Assembly (NCBI GenBank): GCA_947497985.1
Contig: CANMIX010000004.1
Location: forward strand, 292,756-356,755
DNA: 64,000 bases
Origin: an uncultured Paracoccaceae bacterium
GTDB taxonomy: Bacteria > Pseudomonadota > Alphaproteobacteria > Rhodobacterales > Rhodobacteraceae
Direction: 5' to 3'
Every line of letters begins with the position of its first letter. Positions within the stretch are counted from its first letter, which is position 1. This document shows positions 50,711 through 59,081 of the stretch, in pieces. The notes under the pieces were generated by a model. The model was not told the origin of the DNA, made no database searches, and saw only the letters and a list, made by a program, of their open reading frames with translations. The position numbers and the translations under genes were made by a program.

Positions 50711-51559
50711 ATGAGCCGCACCCTGAAAAGCTGGATGATGGTTTCCCCCCTTGCGGCGGTTCTCCTTGTCTTTTTGATCCTGCCCATCGTCATGATCGTG
50801 ACCGTCAGCTTCTGGCAGGCCACAGAATGGTCGATCATCCCGGCCTTCATCTTTGAAAACTACGAATTCCTCTTTGGCTCGCCGGTCACTTACAAAGTCT
50901 TTTTCAATACGTTCAAATATGCGGCCATCACTTGGGTCCTGACGCTGCTGATCGGCTTCACGGTGGCCTATTTTCTGGCATTTCATGTGCGCAGCCTGAC
51001 CTGGCAGATTGCCTTGTTCCTGTTGTGTACGATCCCATTTTGGACCTCCAACATCATTCGCATGATCTCCTGGATCCCGTTTCTGGGCCGCAACGGCATT
51101 GCCAATTCAGCGCTGATGTCTTGGGGCGTGGTGGACGAGCCGTTGGACTGGCTTTTGTTCAGCGATTTTGCAGTGATCCTGGCCTTTGTGCATCTTTATA
51201 CGCTGTTCATGGTGGTGCCGATCTTCAACACGATGATGCGCATCGATCGTTCCCTTATAGAGGCCGCGCGCGATGCCGGCGCAACTGGCGCGCAGATCCT
51301 GTGGCATGTGATTGTGCCGCTGACCAAGCCGGGGATCATGATTGGCACGATCTTTGTCCTGACGCTGGTGATGGGGGATTTCATCACCGTCCGTTTCATG
51401 AGCGGTTCGCAATCGGCCAACGTCGGTCGTCTGATCTCAAACGATATCGCGTTGCTCCAATACCCATCCGCGGCAGCAACGGCTGTGGTCCTGTTGATAA
51501 CAGTTCTGTTGGTCATTGGGATCCTGCTGCGATTTGTCGACATTCGAAAGGAGCTTTGA
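50711..51559 (+). CDS. ABC transporter permease 1 (PotB-like)
   Basis: 282 residues with six membrane segments; the EAA loop, which docks to the ATPase, is seen in LIEAARDAGATGAQILWHVI. Partner of the second permease that starts one base after its stop. Start ATG at 50711. Confidence 0.92.
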   Translation: MSRTLKSWMMVSPLAAVLLVFLILPIVMIVTVSFWQATEWSIIPAFIFENYEFLFGSPVTYKVFFNTFKYAAITWVLTLLIGFTVAYFLAFHVRSLTWQIALFLLCTIPFWTSNIIRMISWIPFLGRNGIANSALMSWGVVDEPLDWLLFSDFAVILAFVHLYTLFMVVPIFNTMMRIDRSLIEAARDAGATGAQILWHVIVPLTKPGIMIGTIFVLTLVMGDFITVRFMSGSQSANVGRLISNDIALLQYPSAAATAVVLLITVLLVIGILLRFVDIRKEL

Positions 51560-51560
51560 C

Positions 51561-52400
51561 ATGGAACCCCGTCCCCGCTCTTTCTATGTGCTGGCCGCAT
51601 TCTTTGGTCTGTTCCTCTTGTTCCTTTATGGCCCTACGATCACCATCGCGATCCTGTCATTTCAAGGCCCCACCGGTGGGTTGACCTTCCCAATGAACGG
51701 CGTGTCACTGCATTGGTTTTACGACTTGTTCCAGGAACAGGCCGTGGGTGACATTTGGGGCAGCTTCCGACGCAGCTTTGCGCTTGGGTTCATGGTTATG
51801 GTCACCACGGTCGTCGTCTCGGTCATGGGGGGGCTGGCCTTTCGCCACCGCTTTGTCGGGTCAACACTCCTGTTCTATGTCATCATCACCGCGCTGGTGA
51901 TCCCTTCTATACTTGTCTCCCTGGGGGTTGGGTTGTTGTTCAGCCAATCCGGGCTTGAGGTTCACTGGGCCACATCCGGCTTTGGCGCACAGCTCACCTG
52001 GACCCTGCCCTTTGGGTTGCTGATCATGTTCGCGGTCTTCAACCGCTTTGACGGCAGTTTTGAAGAAGCCGCCCGCGATCTGGGTGCCACGCCCTGGCAG
52101 GTCCTACGGCATGTGGTAATTCCCATCATTGGCCCGTCGCTGATCGGTGTGGCGCTGTTTGGTTTTACCCTCAGCTATGATGAATTCGCCCGAACCCTCC
52201 TGACGGCGGGCAGCTATAACACACTCCCACTTGAGATCTTTGGCATGACAACCAATGTCACGTCGCCCGTCCTCTACGCGCTGGGAACCCTCACCACGCT
52301 GTTTTCCTTTTTGATGATCGCGGCCTTTTTGCTGCTGGCCTGGATCAGCACCCGACGAAAGGCGCGCAAAGGGTCGGATGCCGGAAAGGGGATGGTATGA
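51561..52400 (+). CDS. ABC transporter permease 2 (PotC-like)
   Basis: 279 residues from the ATG at 51561, six membrane segments, and the EAA loop FEEAARDLGATPWQVLRHVV. It completes the transporter. The stop overlaps the racemase gene by four bases, so racemase and transporter are translated together. Confidence 0.92.
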   Translation: MEPRPRSFYVLAAFFGLFLLFLYGPTITIAILSFQGPTGGLTFPMNGVSLHWFYDLFQEQAVGDIWGSFRRSFALGFMVMVTTVVVSVMGGLAFRHRFVGSTLLFYVIITALVIPSILVSLGVGLLFSQSGLEVHWATSGFGAQLTWTLPFGLLIMFAVFNRFDGSFEEAARDLGATPWQVLRHVVIPIIGPSLIGVALFGFTLSYDEFARTLLTAGSYNTLPLEIFGMTTNVTSPVLYALGTLTTLFSFLMIAAFLLLAWISTRRKARKGSDAGKGMV

Positions 52401-53026
52401 TCGTCATCATCAACCCCAACTCTACCGAAGCCATGACCCAAGCGATGTTGCAGACGGCACAACCTCTGGCTGCACCCAGCCCGGTTGAGGCCTGGACTTC
52501 GCATCACGGACCCGCGGCAATCCAGGGACCAAAGGATGGCGCAGCGGCCGTGCCCCCCATGTTATCCTTGGTGGCTGAGGCTCAGGATAAGGGTGCACAA
52601 GCAATCATCATTGGCTGTTTCGACGACACCGGGCTGGACGCCGCTCAGGCGAAGTCCGCGTGCCCTGTTATTGGCATCGGACAGGCCGCATACCATATGG
52701 CGGCAATGCTGGGGGGGCAGTTTTCCGTGGTGACCACGCTTGCCGTGTCGACGCCGATCCTGGAGGCGAACATTACGCGGTATGGTCTGTCGGACCGGGT
52801 CAGTAAGGTGCGCGCCAGCGGTGTCCCTGTATTGGACGTCGACAAGGCAGAGGCCAAAATCCTAGCCGAGGTCAAACGTGCCGCAGCAGAAGACAATGTA
52901 TCAACAGTGGTGCTGGGATGTGCTGGCATGGTGGATCTGCCACAAAAGGCGCAGGCGGTGACCCCGGTTCACGTGATCGACGGGGTGCGCGCGGCGGTTT
53001 GCATGGCGCGCGCTTTGGTCGGGTAA
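52397..53026 (+). CDS. Asp/Glu/hydantoin racemase family protein
   Basis: 209 residues. The family starts IVIINPNSTEAMTQAM; the two catalytic cysteines are in IIIGCFDDTGLDAA and VVLGCAGMVDLP. Related enzymes racemise 5-substituted hydantoins, allantoin or aspartate. Translational overlap with the permease suggests the transported compound, or its breakdown product, is its substrate. Hydantoin-like or amino-acid-like cargo is inference. Confidence 0.88.
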   Translation: MIVIINPNSTEAMTQAMLQTAQPLAAPSPVEAWTSHHGPAAIQGPKDGAAAVPPMLSLVAEAQDKGAQAIIIGCFDDTGLDAAQAKSACPVIGIGQAAYHMAAMLGGQFSVVTTLAVSTPILEANITRYGLSDRVSKVRASGVPVLDVDKAEAKILAEVKRAAAEDNVSTVVLGCAGMVDLPQKAQAVTPVHVIDGVRAAVCMARALVG

Positions 53027-53036
53027 TCCGCGATAC

Positions 53037-53735
53037 TTACACAAGATCTCCATCGAAGGTCGCACGCGCCCGCAGGGTCCGCACCCGCACCCGCTGCGCC
53101 ATCTCAATATGTTGGCGCATCGCAGCCTCTGCCTGATCTTCATCGCGCGCATCGATCGCCGCTAAAATGGCGAAATGCTCCTCAACCGCCTTTTCTGCCC
53201 GGTCCGCATGGGTCAATGTGGTCGGCCCCAAAATCATCAACGCCTTTTGCAGGCTGACAATGGACCGGGTCAGAAACCGGTTCTTGGCCGCATCAAAAAT
53301 CGCTGCATGAAACTGTCGGTTCAAAACCAGCGCCTCTGGTTGGCTTGCCGCATGTTCCAATTCACGGTTGAGGGTTTCCAGCTCCTCAATCTCGATGCGC
53401 GAGGCCGCGCGTGCGGCCAACCGTGCTGCAGTGCCTTCGAGGACGGCGCGCATTTCATACAGCTCCATCACCTCGGCATAGTCCAACGAACGGATGGTCG
53501 CGCCTTGTCGCGGTACATGGGTTACGATGCCATCCGCCTCCAATTGGCGGATGGCTTCACGCACCGGCGTGCGACTGACGCCAAGGCGTTCCGCAATATC
53601 CGTCTCACGCAGCCGGTCTCCAGCGCTCAATTGCCCGGCGCGCACGTCCTCCATCAACTGCCGATAAATCGCGTTGCCCTGTGGCCCATCAGGCAAAAGA
53701 TCGTCGCTCTCGTGTGTCATGTCATCAACCGTCAT
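53037..53735 (-). CDS. GntR/FCD-type transcriptional regulator 2
   Basis: 232 residues. The winged helix (DRLRETDIAERLGVSRTPVREAIRQLEADG) and the FCD part (MYEMRAVLEGTAARLAARAA and MRQHIEMAQRVRV) with FHAAIFDAAKN are typical. It is convergent with the racemase gene and divergent from the AbrB-type membrane protein gene; an operator-like palindrome lies 8-28 bases before its start. Confidence 0.9.
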   Translation of the reverse strand: MTVDDMTHESDDLLPDGPQGNAIYRQLMEDVRAGQLSAGDRLRETDIAERLGVSRTPVREAIRQLEADGIVTHVPRQGATIRSLDYAEVMELYEMRAVLEGTAARLAARAASRIEIEELETLNRELEHAASQPEALVLNRQFHAAIFDAAKNRFLTRSIVSLQKALMILGPTTLTHADRAEKAVEEHFAILAAIDARDEDQAEAAMRQHIEMAQRVRVRTLRARATFDGDLV

Positions 53736-53743
53736 GCATCCTC

Positions 53744-53763
53744 TTGTATGCAGGTGGATACAA
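53744..53763. promoter_or_regulatory. FCD-type operator candidate before regulator 2
   Basis: TTGTAT at 53744-53749 and ATACAA at 53758-53763 form an inverted repeat with an 8-base spacer, using the same half-sites as the site before regulator 1. It sits between the divergent regulator and the AbrB-type gene. Confidence 0.5.
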
Positions 53764-53804
53764 TGTTAGTCCAAACTTGGTCAACCTGCTAGCGGAGCAC
53801 GCCT

Positions 53805-54872
53805 TTGTCTGACACGTCCGCCCCCAGTCTTGCGCAACGGCGCGTGCTTACCTTGGCGCTCGCCGCGGCGGGAACATTGGTGTTTTGGCTCTTGGCCTTG
53901 CCGTTGCCCTTTTTGTTTGGCCCAATGACCGCTTGCCTGATCGCCGCCTTATCCGGCCTGCCCCTGACCGGGTTTGGCCAAGTGTCCACCGGCGCACGAA
54001 CTATTTTGGGGGTCGCAGTTGGCGCGTCCGTCACGCCGGCGCTGTTCGCCTCCCTGCCCGCGATGGCAGGATCGCTTGCGCTGGTGCCGGTGTTTATCTT
54101 GATTATCGCTTTGGTCGGCGTCCCATTCTTTCGCAAGGTCTGGAAACTGGATGCCCCGACCGCGTTTTACGCGGCCATGCCGGGCGGACTGCAGGATATG
54201 GTGGTGTTTGGCATCGAGGCCGGCGCCAACCCCCGCACGCTTTCGTTGATCCACGCAACGCGGGTGCTGTGCATCATCACCTTATCGCCTCTGATCATGT
54301 CCTTTTTCTATGACGCGGGGCTCAGCCACCCAATTGGCGAGCCCGCCGCCAACCTGCCCTGGCAGGAACTGGTGATCATGGCGCTGGCAGCTGGGGTTGG
54401 CTGGAAAGTCGGCGAACGTATAGGCCTGTTTGGGGCTGCAATCCTTGGGCCATTGATCCTGACTGCGATGCTGTCGCTCGGCGATGTTCTCCACAGCCGT
54501 CCGCCACAGGAGGCGATCCTGGTGGCGCAATTCCTGATCGGCTCCGCCATTGGCGCGCAGTTTGTCGGCGTTACCCTGGCCGAGCTGCGCCGGGTTGTTC
54601 TGGCTGGTGTCAGCTACGTGGTCCTATTGGGAGCGCTGGCGGTTGTGTTTGCCCAATGCGTCGTCACCTTGGGCCTTGGTCCCGAGGTTGAGGCATTTTT
54701 GGCCTTTGCCCCAGGCGGACAGGCCGAAATGGCAGTGCTCGCAATCGTGAGCGGCGCGGATCTGGGATTTGTTGTCAGCCACCATTTGGTGCGCATCGTC
54801 TTGGTGATCACCGGCGCGCCGTTGGTGGCAGCAATCTTGCGGCGTCGCAGAACATCGCCCAATAGCCCATAA
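53805..54872 (+). CDS. AbrB-family membrane protein (AbrB duplication/ammonia monooxygenase-like)
   Basis: 355 residues from a TTG at 53805, with GGAG seven bases upstream. About ten membrane segments appear in two related halves, each carrying a phrase like LPLPFLFGPMTACLIAALSG and LFGAAILGPLILTAMLSLG. AFYAAMPGGLQDMV and AFAPGGQAEMAVLAI are the duplicated motif. The family name AbrB refers to E. coli AbrB; it is not the DNA-binding protein of that name. A transport role is likely. It is the last chromosomal gene before the mobile DNA. Confidence 0.82.
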   Translation: MSDTSAPSLAQRRVLTLALAAAGTLVFWLLALPLPFLFGPMTACLIAALSGLPLTGFGQVSTGARTILGVAVGASVTPALFASLPAMAGSLALVPVFILIIALVGVPFFRKVWKLDAPTAFYAAMPGGLQDMVVFGIEAGANPRTLSLIHATRVLCIITLSPLIMSFFYDAGLSHPIGEPAANLPWQELVIMALAAGVGWKVGERIGLFGAAILGPLILTAMLSLGDVLHSRPPQEAILVAQFLIGSAIGAQFVGVTLAELRRVVLAGVSYVVLLGALAVVFAQCVVTLGLGPEVEAFLAFAPGGQAEMAVLAIVSGADLGFVVSHHLVRIVLVITGAPLVAAILRRRRTSPNSP

Positions 54873-54876
54873 ACGT

Positions 54877-54993
54877 CATAACCCAAATGCGTGCGCATCC
54901 AGGTTAGTATTCGCTGCTTTGGGGTTATGGCGGACAGTGAGCCAATTTGTTCGAACACCTTGTTTGACGAACTGGAGAACTGGAACAAGGTTC
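54877..54993. other. Candidate origin of transfer (oriT) upstream of mobC
   Basis: Two inverted repeats lie back to back in the 158 bases before mobC: CATAACCCAAA at 54877-54887 with TTTGGGGTTATG at 54918-54929, and ACCTTGTT at 54957-54964 with AACAAGGT at 54984-54991. The first encloses GCGTGCGCATCCAGG, which could hold a nick site. Position and structure fit an oriT used by the relaxase, but no site is proven. The left end of the mobile DNA is presumed to be near here. Confidence 0.4.
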
Positions 54994-55030
54994 TTAAACC
55001 TCACAAAGCGCACCTGCGAGGGCCACGCCC

Positions 55031-55387
55031 ATGAGTCGTGTCGCCCCGTTTTCATTAAGATTGACCGACGAGGAACGCCAGAAGCTTGACGCTCAAGCTG
55101 GGGCGATGCCCAAAGGTGCATATATCAAGTCTGTGGTTTTTGCCGACGAAGCTCCCAAATATCGTAGTCGGCGGAAACCACCTGTTGCGGAGCAACAGCT
55201 CTTGGCTGAGGTGCTGGCACGCCTTGGCCAGACACGCCATGCCAATAATCTCAACCAGATCGCCAAACACCTTAACCAAGGCACATTGGTTGTGGATGAG
55301 GACTTGGCAGCGGACTTGAACGCTGCGATTGCAGATGTGGCATGGATGCGCGCAAAGCTGATGGAAGCCTTGGGGGTGCAATCATGA
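55031..55387 (+). CDS. Mobilisation protein MobC-like
   Basis: 118 residues. A ribbon-helix-helix-type N terminus (SRVAPFSLRLTDEERQKLDAQA, then MPKGAYIKSVVF) is followed by LARLGQTRHANNLNQIAKHLNQG, the MobC signature. It helps open oriT and assists the relaxase. The stop overlaps the relaxase start by ATGA. Confidence 0.85.
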   Translation: MSRVAPFSLRLTDEERQKLDAQAGAMPKGAYIKSVVFADEAPKYRSRRKPPVAEQQLLAEVLARLGQTRHANNLNQIAKHLNQGTLVVDEDLAADLNAAIADVAWMRAKLMEALGVQS

Positions 55388-56649
55388 TCCTCAAAGGCTC
55401 ACAGCGCAGCGGTGCAAAGGCACTTGCAGATCACCTGATGAATGATCGTGACAATGACCACGTCACCTGCTTAGAGTTGAGAGACTTCATCTCTGACAAT
55501 TTAAACGGTGCCTTGCAAGAGGCGCACGCCATTTCAAAAGCAACACAGTGCAAGCAATATATGTTTTCGCTCAGCCTCAATCCGCCACCTGAGTATGTGG
55601 CAAGTGAACAAGACTTTCTGGACGCTGCTGATCGCGCAGAACAGGTTCTTGGCCTGAGTGGGCAACCACGTGCGATTGTCGTGCATGAAAAGGAAGGTCG
55701 TCGCCACGCGCATGTGGTGTGGTCGCGCATCAACGTAGATGAAATGAAGGCTATCAACTTGCCCCATTTCAAAAACAAGCTGCGTGATTTGTCGCGTAAC
55801 CTGTTTCTGGATCACGGCTGGGTATTGCCTGATGGTTTGGCAGCTTACGGGAACAAGTCGCCGCTCAACTTCACATTGGACGAATGGCAACAGGCGAAAC
55901 GCCAAGGCCTTGACCCGCGTGAAATCAAACAAGCCTTCCAACAGGCATGGCAGCGCTCAGACAGCTTGATCGGATTTAAGAATGCCCTTGAAGATTATGG
56001 GTATTTTCTGTGTCGCGGAGATCGGCGTGGCTTTGTGGCTTTGGATGTCGATGGCAAGCCTTACGCCATTTCCAAATGGACAGGCCTCAAAGCCAAAGAT
56101 GTCAGGGCAAAACTCGGTAGCGCCGACACACTGAAATCAGTTGATGAAGCACGTTCTTTCATCCGCTCAAAGGTCACAAATCAACTTCGCCACTACATCG
56201 CGCAGACCAAAGAGCGACAGGCGCAAGACTTTACACCGCTGCGTGATGAACATCAGGCAATGAAGAACAGTCATGCGCAAGAACGAAAGAAGCTCAAAGA
56301 CGGTCAAGCCAAGCGATGGGCTGCCGAAACAAGGGCCCGCTCGGATCGCCTGAACAAAGGTTTACGTGGGCTATTTGATCGCCTGACAGGCGCATATCGC
56401 ATGACAAGTAAGCGCAATGAGCGTGAAGCTGTGATGTGTGCAAAACGCGATCAAGACCAACGTGACCTTCTGATCCAGCAACAGATGAATGAGCGTCGAA
56501 AGCTCCAAGAGCAAATCGTCGATATGCGTGATCGCCATAAGGGCGAGCGCAAACAACTGGCAAGGGCCATTCGCTCAGCCCTGAAGTCCTCATCACCCAA
56601 GTTCGTGCGTTCACCTGAACGCAACAAGTCTATTCGCCTTTCTCTCTAG
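55384..56649 (+). CDS. Relaxase/mobilisation nuclease, histidine-triad type
   Basis: 421 residues from the ATG at 55384. The relaxase core is residues 1-200: the N terminus reads MILKGSQRSGAKALADHLMN, and the metal-binding histidines are in HEKEGRRHAHVVWSRI (101-116). The C-terminal half (about 250-420) is a long charged coiled coil rich in Arg, Lys and Glu. In the first 58 residues there is no tyrosine, although MOBP relaxases normally have the nucleophile there; Tyr59 is the first. It is coupled to mobC and followed by the coupling protein. Confidence 0.8.
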   Translation: MILKGSQRSGAKALADHLMNDRDNDHVTCLELRDFISDNLNGALQEAHAISKATQCKQYMFSLSLNPPPEYVASEQDFLDAADRAEQVLGLSGQPRAIVVHEKEGRRHAHVVWSRINVDEMKAINLPHFKNKLRDLSRNLFLDHGWVLPDGLAAYGNKSPLNFTLDEWQQAKRQGLDPREIKQAFQQAWQRSDSLIGFKNALEDYGYFLCRGDRRGFVALDVDGKPYAISKWTGLKAKDVRAKLGSADTLKSVDEARSFIRSKVTNQLRHYIAQTKERQAQDFTPLRDEHQAMKNSHAQERKKLKDGQAKRWAAETRARSDRLNKGLRGLFDRLTGAYRMTSKRNEREAVMCAKRDQDQRDLLIQQQMNERRKLQEQIVDMRDRHKGERKQLARAIRSALKSSSPKFVRSPERNKSIRLSL

Positions 56650-56669
56650 TCGTTTCAAAGGACGCAATC

Positions 56670-58466
56670 ATGACAGTGACTTTAAGACACGCCGCACTTG
56701 CCTCAGCAGTGATCGGCTTATCGCTCTATGCTCTACCAAGTGAGGCTCAATCATGGAGCAGCAGTCGATACGAACCTGAAAGCACCACAGATATTCGTAT
56801 TATGATGATGGTCGCATTTACAGCCATAGGGTTTGCCCTTGGGTGGTTCTTTTCTGATGGCGCAAGGGAATTGCGAAAATGGTTGGCACTGGGTGCCGCT
56901 GTTGTCGTTGGATTGATTGCCCTTATCGACAATGGCATTAGCGGCTGGGGCGCTGCGCTGTTGTTCAGTGTTGCGGGCTTTTCTTATGGTTTGGGGTATT
57001 TTGTCGTTCAAATCATTGGGCGCAGGCCGACGACCTTTGGGTCTAGCCGCTGGGCAACACGAGAAGATCTTGAACAGATCAATGTCATCACCAGTGATGG
57101 TATCCGCCTAGGGTCCATTCTCAACGGCATGGAAGACGAGACCATTTCCTACACAGGGGATCGTCATCTCATCACCGTTGCTCCCACCCGATCAGGCAAA
57201 GGCACAACACAAATCATTCCTAATCTTCTGACCTACCAAGGTTCCGCGTTGGTAATCGATCCCAAAGGCGAAAACGCTCTGATTACCGCACGTCAGCGAC
57301 AAGTGATGGGACAAAAAGTTCACATCGTTGACCCGTGGGGGATCGCAAAGGTCAAAGGAGTAAAAGCGGCAACCTTCAATCCTCTGGATTGGTTGGTCGC
57401 CAGTGGGCCTGACATGACCGAAAACGCCATGATCTTGGCAGACGCTCTGGTCGTCGAAGAAAATCACGGCGATACATTTTGGGTCGAAGAAGCTAAGGCC
57501 CTGTTGCAGGGTATCATTCTTTATGTCGCCACAGATCCCAAAGAAGATGGTCAGCGGCATTTAGGCCGCGTGCGTGAACTGCTTTTGCTTGACGGTGAAC
57601 AGCATAAGGCGCTGTTCCAAGACATGTGGCAATCGGCACATCACGTCGTCAAAAGCACAGGGGCACGGAGCCTGCAAAAAGACCCTAAGCTCTTGTCGAA
57701 TGTGGTCGCATCGGCTCAAGCACAGACACATTTCTTGGACAGCGAACGCCTGCAAGAAAACCTCAAGACCTCCAGCTTCAAGATGGATGATCTCAAAACC
57801 TCAGCGATGACTGTTTATCTTGTGCTGCCTGCTGATCGCCTCAACACCTTTGGTCGCTGGCTGCGGTTGCTGGTTCAGCAGTCCATCACCGTCAATGCCC
57901 GCAACATCGACAAGAAGCCTGAAAAGCCCATTCTGTTCATATTGGATGAGTTTGCGGCTCTTGGGCGCTTGAGCATGGTTGAGCAAGCATATGGCTTGAT
58001 GGCAGGTTTTGGGATGCAGCTTTGGGGTATCGTGCAAGATCTCAATCAGCTTGAGCGCATCTACGATAAAGGGTGGGAATCCTTCATCTCTAATGCAGGG
58101 ATGATCAACTACTTCGGATCATCTGATCGTAAGACCGCTGAATATTTCTCGACATTATGCGGCGAGACAACCGTTTGGAATTTCAGCTCAGCGATTTCGA
58201 ACGCCGTCAGTTCTTCAAGTTCCAGTGCTGCAAACGGCGGTTCTTCCTCTACATCCACTACCAACACGTCAACTGACACAACAGCAGCGACACAACGCAA
58301 GCTTATGTATCCAGATGAGCTGATGCGGCTGCGCAAGGGCGAACAAATCATCTTCTTTGAAAACACATTCCCTACCGCTGCACTCAAAACACCGTGGTTC
58401 GATGATCCCGAAATCAAGCATCTAGGCGACAGCCTCGAACCTAAAGATGAGGAGAGCGAAGTATGA
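56670..58466 (+). CDS. Type IV coupling protein (VirD4/TraG family)
   Basis: 598 residues. Two or three membrane segments at the N terminus (VAFTAIGFALGWFFS, LALGAAVVVGLIAL, WGAALLFSVAGFSYGLGYFV). Walker A is ITVAPTRSGKGTTQIIPNLL (about 170-190), with VIDPKGENALIT next, and Walker B PILFILDEFAALGRLSM. It pumps the relaxase-DNA complex into a secretion channel. No channel (VirB) genes are in the window, so a helper system would be needed. A Ser/Thr-rich stretch near residues 510-540 is unusual. Confidence 0.92.
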   Translation: MTVTLRHAALASAVIGLSLYALPSEAQSWSSSRYEPESTTDIRIMMMVAFTAIGFALGWFFSDGARELRKWLALGAAVVVGLIALIDNGISGWGAALLFSVAGFSYGLGYFVVQIIGRRPTTFGSSRWATREDLEQINVITSDGIRLGSILNGMEDETISYTGDRHLITVAPTRSGKGTTQIIPNLLTYQGSALVIDPKGENALITARQRQVMGQKVHIVDPWGIAKVKGVKAATFNPLDWLVASGPDMTENAMILADALVVEENHGDTFWVEEAKALLQGIILYVATDPKEDGQRHLGRVRELLLLDGEQHKALFQDMWQSAHHVVKSTGARSLQKDPKLLSNVVASAQAQTHFLDSERLQENLKTSSFKMDDLKTSAMTVYLVLPADRLNTFGRWLRLLVQQSITVNARNIDKKPEKPILFILDEFAALGRLSMVEQAYGLMAGFGMQLWGIVQDLNQLERIYDKGWESFISNAGMINYFGSSDRKTAEYFSTLCGETTVWNFSSAISNAVSSSSSSAANGGSSSTSTTNTSTDTTAATQRKLMYPDELMRLRKGEQIIFFENTFPTAALKTPWFDDPEIKHLGDSLEPKDEESEV

Positions 58467-59050
58467 GCAAGTCACCGAAAAGCCCGTTCAACCTCGCCTC
58501 GGGTGCATGGGGTAGCGAAAAACAGAATGATCAAGCTCAGGACCAAGGTCCTGACAAGGACAATGCTGCGTTTCGTTTTGATCCGCCAAACCACGGTCAA
58601 AACCCTGCACCGAACCTTGCACCGCCTGGAATGTCTGGTGGTTCGGGAAAGTCAGGGCAAGAGCGGAACGATGACGATCCTGACAGAGGACAAACAGTGT
58701 ATGAGTTCACGCTTGATGAAAGTACAGGCTACAAAGTGGACACTACGGAGCACCCGACCACGACAAAGATCCCCCTCAACGATGGTCAAAACACAGCCTA
58801 CATTGATCATTCGTTTGTAAAAGACCCCAATGGCGGCGAGGACATCGGAAAGATTGCAAGATTAAGCATTGCCGATGAAAACGACGAAGGTCCCGAGTTC
58901 AAAAACGGAACTTGGCTAAATGAACCTGACAGTGACCAAGATCAGGAAAATGTTAGGTACTGTGAAAGTCATTTTGGAGAACTTGATAAGAGGCAGTTCA
59001 AGTCCTTCGAGGATCTAAACAAGGACCAAGAAAACGATCATGAAATTTGA
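58463..59050 (+). CDS. Acidic, low-complexity protein of unknown function
   Basis: 195 residues, overlapping the coupling-protein stop by four bases, so it is co-translated. The first 80 residues are rich in Gln, Asn, Asp, Pro and Gly, with no fold expected, and the second half is strongly acidic (DENDEGPEFKNGTWL). No family recognised. It may be an accessory factor of transfer. Confidence 0.6.
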   Translation: MSKSPKSPFNLASGAWGSEKQNDQAQDQGPDKDNAAFRFDPPNHGQNPAPNLAPPGMSGGSGKSGQERNDDDPDRGQTVYEFTLDESTGYKVDTTEHPTTTKIPLNDGQNTAYIDHSFVKDPNGGEDIGKIARLSIADENDEGPEFKNGTWLNEPDSDQDQENVRYCESHFGELDKRQFKSFEDLNKDQENDHEI

Positions 59051-59076
59051 TATTAGGTCAATAATTATGATATAAT
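59047..59076 (+). promoter_or_regulatory. Strong promoter, likely giving a leaderless mRNA
   Basis: TTGATA at 59047-59052 and TATAAT at 59071-59076 with an 18-base spacer form a near-consensus promoter. The ATG of the next gene begins 6 bases after the -10 element, where transcription would start, and there is no Shine-Dalgarno sequence. The first hexamer lies inside the end of the previous gene. Confidence 0.7.
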
Positions 59077-59081
59077 ATTGC

